Of a stretch of 11,000 bases of DNA, positions 4,811-11,000 are shown piece by piece (position 1 is the first letter of the stretch; each line of letters begins with the position of its first letter). Below the pieces are notes generated by a model that made no database searches, had not been told where the DNA came from, and saw only the letters and a list, made by a program, of their open reading frames with translations. Position numbers and translations under genes: made by a program. The stretch is from assembly GCA_900546285.1 (NCBI GenBank), contig URCJ01000049.1:1-11000 (forward strand), read 5' to 3'. This DNA is from an uncultured Solobacterium sp. GTDB taxonomy: Bacteria > Bacillota_I > Bacilli_A > Erysipelotrichales > Erysipelotrichaceae.

Positions 4811-6611
4811 ACCAATGAAAAAAGAGAAGGCCAAGAATTTTAAGGGCAGCATGCTTCATCTTCTTGACTATATTAAGGAATATCATTTAAGAATTGTCTT
4901 TGTATTAATTCTAGTTATTTGTTCTACTATTATCTCCGTAGTAGGGCCTAAGATTGCTGGTGGTATTACTACTAAAATCTATGAGGGCATTGTTGGTAAG
5001 GTAACCGGTGGTAGTGGTATTGATTTTGATGCCATCTTCAAGATTGTTACGACAATGGCAATCCTTTATGTATGTAGTGCTTTAATCAATTATGTTTCTA
5101 ATTTGATTATGGTTAAGACTAGTGTTGATTTAACTTATCGTCTAAGAGATGATGTTTCTAAGAAGATAAATAGATTACCACTTAAGTTCTTTGATAAACA
5201 TAGTCATGGTGAAATATTATCTAGAGTTACTAATGATGTAGATACTATTGCGAATAATTTGAGTAATACAATTACGCAAATGTTGTCTAGTGTAGTTACG
5301 GTTATTGGTGTGCTTTATATGATGTTTTCTATATCATTTAAGCTTACTATTGTAGCTTTATGTGTATTACCTTTAACCGCTTTTTGTGCAACTTTTATTG
5401 TTAAACATTCACAAAAATATTTCTATAAACAACAGGCAGCTTTAGGTGAGGCAAATGGTTTGATTGAAGAGATGTACTCAGGTCATTTAGTAGTTAAGGC
5501 TTATAACTATGAGGATAAGTCAATTAAGGACTTTGATAAGATTAATAAGAAGCTAGAGGAGTCTGCTCATAAGTCACAATTCTATTCAGCTATTATGATG
5601 CCGGTTACTGGTTTTATCGGTAATTTGATTTATGTAGCTGTATGTTTACTTGGTGGTTATGAGGCAATTAATGGCAGAATTACAGTTGGTGATATTCAAG
5701 CTTTAATTCAATATGTTAGAAACTTGAATCAACCAGTTTCCCAAGCTTCACAGTTATTGAGCAATATTCAATCAATGGCTGCTGCGGCTGAGCGTATTTT
5801 TGAAATTTTGGATGAAAAGGAAGAAGAACCTGATTGTGCAAATCCTGTTCAAATTTATGATGATAATGGTGATTTAACAATTAAGGGTAATGTTTCATTT
5901 GAGAATGTACGCTTTGGTTATAATCTGGATAATATCGTTATTAAGGATTTCTCGATGTATGTTAAGCCAGGTCAAAATGTAGCTATTGTTGGACCTACTG
6001 GTGCTGGTAAGACTACTCTTGTTAAGTTGTTGATGCGTTTCTATGAATTGAATGGTGGCACTATTTATGTTGATGGCCATGATATTAAGGATTATACAAG
6101 AAGTGATTTAAGATCTTTGTTTGGTATGGTTTTACAGGATACTTGGTTATATAGCGGTTCTATTAAAGACAATATCAAGTATGGTAAGTTGGATGCGACT
6201 GATGAAGAAGTATATGCAGCTTGTAAGATGGCTCATGTTCATCATTTCATTAAGACTTTGGATCAGGGCTATGATACACAAATATCTGATGAGACTAGTG
6301 GCATTTCCCAGGGCCAGAAGCAGTTGTTGACTATTGCGAGAGCTTTCTTGAAGGATCCTAAGATTTTGATTCTAGATGAGGCTACTTCTAGTGTTGATAC
6401 GCGAACTGAAGAGTTGATTCAACAGGCTATGGAGAAGCTGATGGAGAATAGAACTTCGTTTGTCATTGCCCATCGTTTGAGTACTATTAAGAATGCTGAT
6501 ATTATTATCGTTCTTGATAAGGGTGATGTAGTTGAAGTAGGCAATCATCAAGAGTTGCTGGCTAAGAAGGGTTTCTATTACAACTTATATAATTCGCAAT
6601 TTGAGGAATAG
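4797..6611 (+). CDS. Heterodimeric ABC exporter, catalytic subunit
   Basis: The protein has 604 residues. The start at 4797 has AAGGAGG at 4781-4787, nine bases away, and overlaps the previous gene by 14 bases; the next Met (residue 7) is too far from that site. Six membrane helices lie at about 31-50, 80-104, 160-178, 182-203, 266-288 and 296-316, then the ATPase. Walker A is G-P-T-G-A-G-K-T-T (399-407), Q-loop Q447, Walker B I-L-I-L-D527-E528 and H-loop H559, all canonical. The signature is I-S-Q-G-Q (503-507), with Gln for the first Gly, as expected for the half that contributes to the degenerate site. It therefore complements the upstream subunit: one working and one weak ATP site. A short soluble loop (62-80, Gly-rich) lies between helices 1 and 2, in place of the partner's large insert. 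The last codons form the left arm of the terminator. Substrate not determinable. Confidence 0.93.
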   Translation: MPGHRPMKKEKAKNFKGSMLHLLDYIKEYHLRIVFVLILVICSTIISVVGPKIAGGITTKIYEGIVGKVTGGSGIDFDAIFKIVTTMAILYVCSALINYVSNLIMVKTSVDLTYRLRDDVSKKINRLPLKFFDKHSHGEILSRVTNDVDTIANNLSNTITQMLSSVVTVIGVLYMMFSISFKLTIVALCVLPLTAFCATFIVKHSQKYFYKQQAALGEANGLIEEMYSGHLVVKAYNYEDKSIKDFDKINKKLEESAHKSQFYSAIMMPVTGFIGNLIYVAVCLLGGYEAINGRITVGDIQALIQYVRNLNQPVSQASQLLSNIQSMAAAAERIFEILDEKEEEPDCANPVQIYDDNGDLTIKGNVSFENVRFGYNLDNIVIKDFSMYVKPGQNVAIVGPTGAGKTTLVKLLMRFYELNGGTIYVDGHDIKDYTRSDLRSLFGMVLQDTWLYSGSIKDNIKYGKLDATDEEVYAACKMAHVHHFIKTLDQGYDTQISDETSGISQGQKQLLTIARAFLKDPKILILDEATSSVDTRTEELIQQAMEKLMENRTSFVIAHRLSTIKNADIIIVLDKGDVVEVGNHQELLAKKGFYYNLYNSQFEE

Positions 6612-6628
6612 TTATATTCCTCTTTTTT
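6603..6628 (+). terminator. Rho-independent terminator of the ABC exporter operon
   Basis: GAGGAAT and ATTCCTC (7 bp, perfect) flank AGTTAT and are followed by TTTTTT at 6623-6628. The left arm contains the last two sense codons and the start of the TAG stop, a compact coding/terminator overlap. Confidence 0.88.
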
Positions 6629-6659
6629 ATATAATTGAAGTAGATGAATGGAGAACACT

Positions 6660-8153
6660 ATGAATAAAGAAGAAATGATTAAAAAGTATGAAGACTATAG
6701 AGAACGTTTAAATGCTTATGAACTGATGATTAATACAGTGTATTTTGATAAGAATACGATTGCGCCTGTAATGGGTAATAAGTATCGTAATCAGATGCTT
6801 AATACTATTGTGGGTGAGGCTTATGTGATTGAGACTGATCCTGAGATTATTAAGCTAGTTGATGAGTTAAGTGAAATGGACTTGGGTGAAGACTTAAACA
6901 GGGATGTTTTCTTGACTAAGAAGTCGCTTGAGAGTGTTTCTAAGTTTACTAAGGAAGAAGTGATGGAGTTTAATAATGCCTTTAGTGAATCTTTTGATGC
7001 TTGGTTAGTAGCTAAGGAAAAGGGTGATTATAGCTTGTTTGAGAAGCATTTAATTAAGGTTATTGAAATTGCGAAGAAGAAGGCAGTAAGACGTAATCCT
7101 AATGAATTAGCTTACAATGTGATGTTGGATGATTATGAAGAGGGTATGACTATTGATAAGTATGAAGAGTTCTTTAAGCTTATTAAGGAAGAATTATTGC
7201 CTTTGATTAAAGAAGTTGATAGTAAGAAGGATTATATTGATGATTCTTTCTTATATAAGTATTATCCAAAGGATAAACAAGCTTTATTTAATGAGAAATT
7301 AAAGGAATATATTTGTTTTGATAAGTCATGGGGTTATTTGGGTCAAAGTGAGCATCCTTTTACTAATGGTTTGAGTAAGAATGATGTTCGTATTACTACT
7401 AATTATGATGAATATAATATCGCTTCTAATATCTTTAGTGTTATTCATGAGGTTGGTCATGCTCATTATGAACATAATATTTTGGATAAGTATGATGGTA
7501 CTAATATTAAGAAGTATATTTCTAGTGGTATGCATGAATCACAGTCTCGTTTCTTAGAGAATTATGTTGGCAGAAGAAAGTCTTTCTGGGTTGGTTTGTA
7601 TCCTTATTTACAAGAACTATTTCCTGAGAATTTGGGTGGTGTTGATTTGGATGCTTTTATAAAAGCTATTAATGCATCTAAGTGTTCTTTGATTAGAACT
7701 GAGGCTGATGAATTGACTTATCCTATTCATATTTTAATTAGATATGAGATTGAAAAGGGCTTATGTGATGGTAGCATCAGTTGCGATGAATTAAACAAGA
7801 CTTGGAATAAAAAGTATAAGGATTATTTGGGTGTTGATGTAACAAATGATAGAGATGGTATTTTACAGGATGTTCATTGGTCTGATGCCTCATTTGGTTA
7901 TTTCCCTACTTATGCTTTGGGTAGTGCTTTTGGTGCTCAATTCTTAGCTACTGTTGAAAAGGAATTAGATTTAGATAGTTTACTAGAAAATGGTAAGTTT
8001 AATGAGCTAGTAGCTTATTTAAGAGATCATATTCAATTTGATGGTGCTTTACATAATTATGAATATATTTTAAATAGAGCTACTAAAGAGGATTTTAATC
8101 CTAGATATTATGTTGATTATTTAAAGGATAAGTATACAAAGCTTTATGAATAA
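6660..8153 (+). CDS. M32-family metallocarboxypeptidase (Taq carboxypeptidase type)
   Basis: The product is a cytoplasmic zinc enzyme that trims amino acids from peptide C-termini. From the first possible ATG at 6648 there are 501 codons; I prefer the ATG at 6660 (497 residues) because GGAG lies six bases before it, while 6648 has only GAAG. In 501 numbering: H-P-F-T-N-G at 236-241, D-V-R-I-T-T at 246-251, the zinc site H267-E-V-G-H271, third ligand E297 in H-E-S-Q-S-R, R-T-E-A-D-E-L-T-Y at 350-358, and L-Q-D-V-H-W-S then F-G-Y-F-P-T-Y-A-L-G at 406-425. These are the M32 hallmarks in the right order, and the length is typical. No signal peptide is seen. It lies just after the exporter terminator, so it probably has its own promoter within the short gap 6629-6659 or relies on read-through. 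It overlaps the next gene by eight bases. Confidence 0.93.
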   Translation: MNKEEMIKKYEDYRERLNAYELMINTVYFDKNTIAPVMGNKYRNQMLNTIVGEAYVIETDPEIIKLVDELSEMDLGEDLNRDVFLTKKSLESVSKFTKEEVMEFNNAFSESFDAWLVAKEKGDYSLFEKHLIKVIEIAKKKAVRRNPNELAYNVMLDDYEEGMTIDKYEEFFKLIKEELLPLIKEVDSKKDYIDDSFLYKYYPKDKQALFNEKLKEYICFDKSWGYLGQSEHPFTNGLSKNDVRITTNYDEYNIASNIFSVIHEVGHAHYEHNILDKYDGTNIKKYISSGMHESQSRFLENYVGRRKSFWVGLYPYLQELFPENLGGVDLDAFIKAINASKCSLIRTEADELTYPIHILIRYEIEKGLCDGSISCDELNKTWNKKYKDYLGVDVTNDRDGILQDVHWSDASFGYFPTYALGSAFGAQFLATVEKELDLDSLLENGKFNELVAYLRDHIQFDGALHNYEYILNRATKEDFNPRYYVDYLKDKYTKLYE

Positions 8154-9231
8154 TATAGTTTCTTATGCAAGGGAAGTTGTTTCAACTTTTGAGGAACTTC
8201 CTTTCTCTAATGTAGATAGTTTGATTCTTTCGTGGCTTGCTTATTTTAGATATCCAAAGATTACTAAAGTAAGTACTTTTAGTGGTGCTAAGCTTAAGGA
8301 TTTGTATTGCGTAGAATATTTTGATGACATGTTTAGCGATACTTATGATCCTGAAAGTAGTAGAGAGTTGTTTACTTATTTGGCTTGTAGCCCTCGTTTT
8401 AGGAATATTGTCCTAAAGGCTTATACTTGTAAGTCTGATAAGTCTAAACAGGAGCAGTTTTCAGCTATTACTTTTAAGATAAATGATCATTTTCATTATG
8501 TAGCCTATAGGGGTACTGATTCTACGATTGTGGGTTGGAAAGAGGATTTTAATATGGCCTTTAGGTATCCTATTAGGGCTCAAGAGGATGCTTATGATTA
8601 TTTAAAGAAGATTGCCTTAAGAACAAATGGTGATTTGATGGTTGGTGGTCATTCTAAGGGTGGCAACTTGGCTGTTTATGCCTTGGCGAACAGCGATGAT
8701 TTTATAAAGAGAAGAATAGCAAAAGCCTATTCACATGATGGTCCAGGCTTCTTAGAGGAAGTACTAAAGAGCGATAGTTTTCAATCTATCAGTAATAAGA
8801 TTGATAAGACCGTTCCTAAGTCTTCGATGATTGGTATGTTTCTTCAACAACACGAAAATTATCGGGTAGTTTCTAGTAATAGTTTTAGTGTTTGGCAACA
8901 TAATCCTTTCTCTTGGACTATTAAGGGTAATGATTTTGAATATATCGATGATTTAACTAATGATGCAAAGTATTTTAATACTACTTTAAATGAGTGGGTA
9001 GCAAGCCTAACTAATGAGGAAAGAGAAAGGCTTGTGGATATCTTGTTTAGTTTGATTGATGATGATGTTGATAAGACTGATGAGATTTTCAAGAATTGGC
9101 AAACTACTATTCCTAATGCCTTGAAGGTGATATCTAATACTGATGAACAAACTAAGAATTTTGTGAAGGATATTGTAAAGGAGTTCTTTAGTTTGTGTGT
9201 GAAGAATTTCCCTGAGTTGTTTAAGAAATAA
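8146..9231 (+). CDS. DUF2974 (Mbeg1-like) alpha/beta-hydrolase protein
   Basis: The 361-residue protein is cytoplasmic, with no signal peptide. It resembles the DUF2974/Mbeg1-like family. Lipase-like features are Y-R-G-T-D (121-125) as a likely oxyanion segment, and G-H-S-K-G-G (168-173) with Ser170 as nucleophile. H-D-G-P-G-F (197-202) has Asp198 as likely acid, and W-Q-H-N-P-F-S-W (250-257) has His252 as likely base. The N-terminal part D-S-L-I-L-S-W-L-A-Y-F also fits the family. The C-terminal third is helical and charged. The substrate is not established for this family, so only a serine-hydrolase role is inferred. The ATG lies inside the end of the M32 gene (8-base overlap) with only a distant AAGGA, so translation is probably coupled. 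It ends shortly before a set of direct repeats; no clear T-run terminator follows. Confidence 0.85.
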   Translation: MNNIVSYAREVVSTFEELPFSNVDSLILSWLAYFRYPKITKVSTFSGAKLKDLYCVEYFDDMFSDTYDPESSRELFTYLACSPRFRNIVLKAYTCKSDKSKQEQFSAITFKINDHFHYVAYRGTDSTIVGWKEDFNMAFRYPIRAQEDAYDYLKKIALRTNGDLMVGGHSKGGNLAVYALANSDDFIKRRIAKAYSHDGPGFLEEVLKSDSFQSISNKIDKTVPKSSMIGMFLQQHENYRVVSSNSFSVWQHNPFSWTIKGNDFEYIDDLTNDAKYFNTTLNEWVASLTNEERERLVDILFSLIDDDVDKTDEIFKNWQTTIPNALKVISNTDEQTKNFVKDIVKEFFSLCVKNFPELFKK

Positions 9232-9232
9232 T

Positions 9233-9310
9233 AAGTTCGTTGTAAAAAGTGTGGTGTACTACAAAAGTTCGTTGTAAAAAGTGTAGTGATACCACATTTT
9301 TTCGTTGTAA
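9233..9310. repeat. Three direct repeats upstream of the DUF4143 ATPase gene
   Basis: TTCGTTGTAA occurs at 9236-9245, 9268-9277 and 9301-9310, with spacings of 32 and 33 bases. The first two copies extend to 24 bases (9233-9256 and 9265-9288) with one difference, both continuing as AAAAGTGT. The third contains the -35 box of the next gene. The even spacing of about three helical turns would place bound proteins on one face of the DNA. Confidence 0.7.
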
Positions 9311-9333
9311 TTTTTGTGTTATTGGGATATACT
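9305..9333 (+). promoter_or_regulatory. Promoter of the DUF4143 ATPase gene
   Basis: The -35 TTGTAA (9305-9310) and -10 TATACT (9328-9333) are 17 bases apart. The third TTCGTTGTA repeat overlaps the -35, and TACAAACGAA just after the -10 is its imperfect inverted copy, so the promoter is flanked by an inverted pair that could be an operator. Confidence 0.6.
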
Positions 9334-9356
9334 ACAAACGAAGGGTAGGTATACCA

Positions 9357-10655
9357 ATGTATAGAGTAGCAATTGAACAATTAGTTAAATGGAAGGATAG
9401 TAAAAATCGTAAGCCTTTAATAATCGAGGGAACACGACAAGTTGGAAAAACTTGGTTGATGAAAGAGTTTGGTATGAAATGTTTTGAGGATACTGTGTAT
9501 ATAAACTTTGATTCTAATAGTACCATGGAATCATTGTTTGAGATGGACTTAAACACTGATCGTTTGATTACTGGAATTGAATTGTACGCTGGTAAAAAGA
9601 TAGACCCTAATAAAACGTTGTTAATATTTGATGAGGTCCAAGAAGTTCCTAAAGCTTTAAGTTCACTTAAATATTTTTATGAGAATGCGCCCGAGTACCA
9701 TATAGTGTGCGCTGGATCTTTGTTGGGCATTGCGCTTCATGAAGGCACATCATTTCCTGTTGGTAAGGTTGATTTTTTGAAACTTTATCCACTTTCTTTT
9801 AAGGAATTCTTAATAGCTAATGGAAAAGAGCAGTTTGAATCTTTGTTGGAAAAGAATGATTTTCAAATGATTACAAGTTTTAAACAAACTTATGTCGATG
9901 CTTTAAAACAATACTATTATGTCGGTGGTATGCCTGAGGTTGTGCAAAACTTTGTTGATAATAATGATTTTAATGAAGTAAGGGACATTCAAAAGAGAAT
10001 TTTGGCGGCTTATGAACAAGACTTTTCTAAGCATGCACCAAATGAAATCGTTCCTAAGATTCGTATGTTGTGGAATAGCATTCCTTCACAACTTTCTAAA
10101 GAAAACAAGAAATTTATCTATGGTCTTGTTAGAGAAGGTGCACGCGCTAAAGATTATGAAACAGCAATCATGTGGTTGGCAGATTGTGGCCTTGTTCATA
10201 AAGTTAGTAGGGTAAATAATACTGGCATTCCTTTGAAGGCTTATGAGGATTTAAAGGCCTTTAAATTGTTTGTTCTAGATGTTGGTCTTTTGAGCTGTAT
10301 GGCTGGTTTAAGTCAACGTACTTTGATAGAAGGTAATGAATTATTTGTGGAGTTTAAGGGGGCTTTAACCGAACAGTATGTGTGCCAACAAATTAAGACA
10401 ATGGCTGATTTAAATCTTTATTACTATACAAATGATAGGGGCTCTTGTGAGATTGATTTTGTGATTGATGATGGTGAAAGAGTTATTCCAGTAGAAGTTA
10501 AAGCTGAAGAGAATTTAAGGGCGAAGAGTTTAAAGACTTATCAAGAAAAATTCTCTCCAAAATTATCAATCAGGACTTCTATGAGTGATTATAAGGATGA
10601 AGGTTGGTTAATTAATTTACCACTATATGCGATTGAGTGTATAAAGAATATTTAG
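9357..10655 (+). CDS. AAA-family ATPase with C-terminal DUF4143 domain
   Basis: The frame is open from 9249, but the ATG at 9357 (432 residues) is the likely start. The family's N-terminus (Y-R-V-A-I-E-Q-L, then L-I-I-E-G-T-R-Q-V-G-K-T) begins there, the promoter lies inside the longer reading, and AAGGG and TAGGT sites precede it. Walker A is G25-T-R-Q-V-G-K31-T32; Walker B is L-L-I-F-D92-E93. C-A-G-S at 118-121 follows. The C-terminal half is DUF4143, ending with E-I-D367-F-V-I and V-E380-V-K382, a PD-(D/E)xK nuclease-like pattern. Such proteins are common, often patchy, accessory genes in anaerobes and archaea, and their function is unknown; DNA binding or nuclease activity is inference. 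It is a single gene with its own promoter and repeats upstream. Length is typical for the family. Confidence 0.9.
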   Translation: MYRVAIEQLVKWKDSKNRKPLIIEGTRQVGKTWLMKEFGMKCFEDTVYINFDSNSTMESLFEMDLNTDRLITGIELYAGKKIDPNKTLLIFDEVQEVPKALSSLKYFYENAPEYHIVCAGSLLGIALHEGTSFPVGKVDFLKLYPLSFKEFLIANGKEQFESLLEKNDFQMITSFKQTYVDALKQYYYVGGMPEVVQNFVDNNDFNEVRDIQKRILAAYEQDFSKHAPNEIVPKIRMLWNSIPSQLSKENKKFIYGLVREGARAKDYETAIMWLADCGLVHKVSRVNNTGIPLKAYEDLKAFKLFVLDVGLLSCMAGLSQRTLIEGNELFVEFKGALTEQYVCQQIKTMADLNLYYYTNDRGSCEIDFVIDDGERVIPVEVKAEENLRAKSLKTYQEKFSPKLSIRTSMSDYKDEGWLINLPLYAIECIKNI

Positions 10656-10694
10656 GTTGGTTTATTTTTGTAGTTAAGAAACATATGGATACTA

Positions 10695-10723
10695 TTTACA
10701 GTGACATAAAATGTTACTGTAAA
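10695..10723. repeat. 29-base palindrome after the DUF4143 gene
   Basis: TTTACAGTGACAT and ATGTTACTGTAAA pair over 13 bases (one G-U) around AAA. No T-run follows on the plus strand, so it is a poor terminator; it may be an operator or an RNA stability hairpin for the upstream gene. Confidence 0.7.
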
Positions 10724-10866
10724 ATTTGAGGAAACTTCATATTTATTAACAAGAAAAAACTTCTATCACAAAAACGCTGAATAGATAACAAACGACTGCT
10801 TAATAAAGACAACTATAATATTTGTTCGTGATAGAGACCGTAAACATATTATTAATAAATATACAC

Positions 10867-10896
10867 GGGGTAGCCAGATGCTATTCTTTTATTTTT
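10867..10896 (+). terminator. Terminator-like hairpin
   Basis: GGGTAGC (10868-10874) and GCTATTC (10880-10886) pair over seven positions, two of them G-U, around CAGAT, and TTTTATTTTT follows. It would end transcription from the DUF4143 gene or from a small RNA in the spacer. Confidence 0.6.
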
Positions 10897-10923
10897 GACT
10901 AAGTTTATAACATATTGTATACA
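10895..10923 (+). promoter_or_regulatory. Promoter of the last gene, with palindromic operator over the -10
   Basis: TTGACT (10895-10900) and TATACA (10918-10923) are 17 bases apart, close to consensus. The perfect palindrome TTGTATACAA (10915-10924) overlaps the -10, and the match extends to 16 bases with one mismatched pair. This arrangement is usual for small self-repressing regulators. Confidence 0.65.
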
Positions 10924-10940
10924 ACATTCAGGAGAGTATT

Positions 10941-11000
10941 ATGGTTACATACAAAGATTATAAAAACAAATGTTTAGAAGATTCTGGTTTTAAAAAAGAG
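10941..11000 (+). CDS. N-terminus of a small protein, possibly an XRE-type antitoxin (3' end outside window)
   Basis: Twenty codons are visible, beginning M-V-T-Y-K-D-Y-K-N-K and continuing C-L-E-D-S-G-F-K-K-E, after AGGAG at 10930-10934 with six bases of spacing. The Y-K-D-Y...L-x-D-x-x-F-K-K-E pattern resembles the start of HigA-like helix-turn-helix antitoxins, which commonly begin this way before the DNA-binding domain. The promoter with an operator-like palindrome supports a self-regulated small regulator. The partner toxin is not in the spacer upstream, so it would have to follow. The reading is certain as an open frame, the family call is tentative. Confidence 0.5.
   Translation, partial: MVTYKDYKNKCLEDSGFKKE

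Larger units (their letters stand above)
10656..10940. other. Gene-free structured spacer, possible small RNA
   Basis: There is no credible protein gene here; the only ATG reading of note is a 14-codon frame within the palindrome. It holds the 29-base palindrome, a distant inverted pair CTATCAC (10763-10769) and GTGATAG (10828-10834), a TATAAT at 10814-10819 with weak -35, a terminator-like hairpin at 10867-10896 and then the promoter of the next gene. A transcript from the TATAAT to the hairpin would be about 70 bases. I do not recognise a known riboswitch or RNA family. Confidence 0.4.

Noticed and set aside
9267..9300. Terminator for the DUF2974 gene (AAAAAGTGT with ACACATTTTTT-like pairing)
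   Set aside because: The pairing needs bulges and mismatches, and the bases are better explained as part of the direct repeats.
9249..9356. N-terminal extension of the DUF4143 protein from the ATG at 9249
   Set aside because: This stretch contains the repeats and the promoter, and the Cys-rich peptide it encodes does not fit the family's N-terminus; two Shine-Dalgarno-like sites precede 9357.
10763..10896. Known riboswitch (T-box, TPP, ZTP, preQ1 and others considered)
   Set aside because: None of the conserved core sequences I know for these classes is present.

Overview
The window is a stretch of low-GC bacterial chromosome in the Bacillota style. Genes are closely packed, start at AGGAGG-like ribosome binding sites, and end at short hairpin-plus-T terminators. 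UGG encodes Trp and UGA is used as a stop, so the standard bacterial code applies and Mollicutes code 4 is excluded. The gene set (MetI permease, a heterodimeric ABC exporter with a large external domain, an M32 carboxypeptidase, a DUF2974 Mbeg1-like hydrolase, a DUF4143 ATPase) would fit Erysipelotrichia or a related gut Firmicute. That placement is inference.

Layout. 1-398 is the 3' end of a methionine ABC permease gene (metI) with its terminator. 428-848 has no gene but holds eight short palindromes. They lie between the 3' ends of metI (+) and a convergent RhuM-Fic gene (849-1772, -). A YhhN/TMEM86-type membrane protein (1910-2575, +) is divergent from RhuM-Fic. Next come two overlapping genes for a heterodimeric ABC exporter (2663-6611) ending in a terminator. 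A second unit has an M32 metallocarboxypeptidase overlapping a serine-hydrolase-like DUF2974 protein (6660-9231). After three spaced direct repeats and a good promoter comes an AAA/DUF4143 ATPase (9357-10655). A 285-base structured spacer follows, then the start of a small gene with its own promoter and operator-like palindrome, possibly an XRE-type antitoxin (10941 to the end).

The most unusual content is the 465-835 palindrome array together with RhuM-Fic. All eight elements share an asymmetric centre of the type CA-(A/T-rich)-TG or a variant of it, while their outer arms differ from one another yet stay complementary within each element. All are multiples of three long (21, 27 or 33 bases) and read as short open peptides of one pattern (N-V-Q-N-L-H-V, Q-L-L-Q-K-M-Q-Q-L and similar). 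A ninth element of the same type lies in frame inside the RhuM-Fic gene at 1569-1589 and encodes residues 62-68 (N-T-Q-K-M-R-V), at the junction after the N-terminal DNA-binding region. One array element (503-535) is the same 21-base unit as the one in the gene, split by 12 extra bases. This suggests a family of in-frame palindromic cassettes, or a donor/target system that diversifies the RhuM junction, or binding sites for the protein. The sequence alone cannot separate these.

The other genes look like ordinary housekeeping or accessory cargo: transport, peptide processing, membrane lipid metabolism and a putative lipase-like hydrolase.
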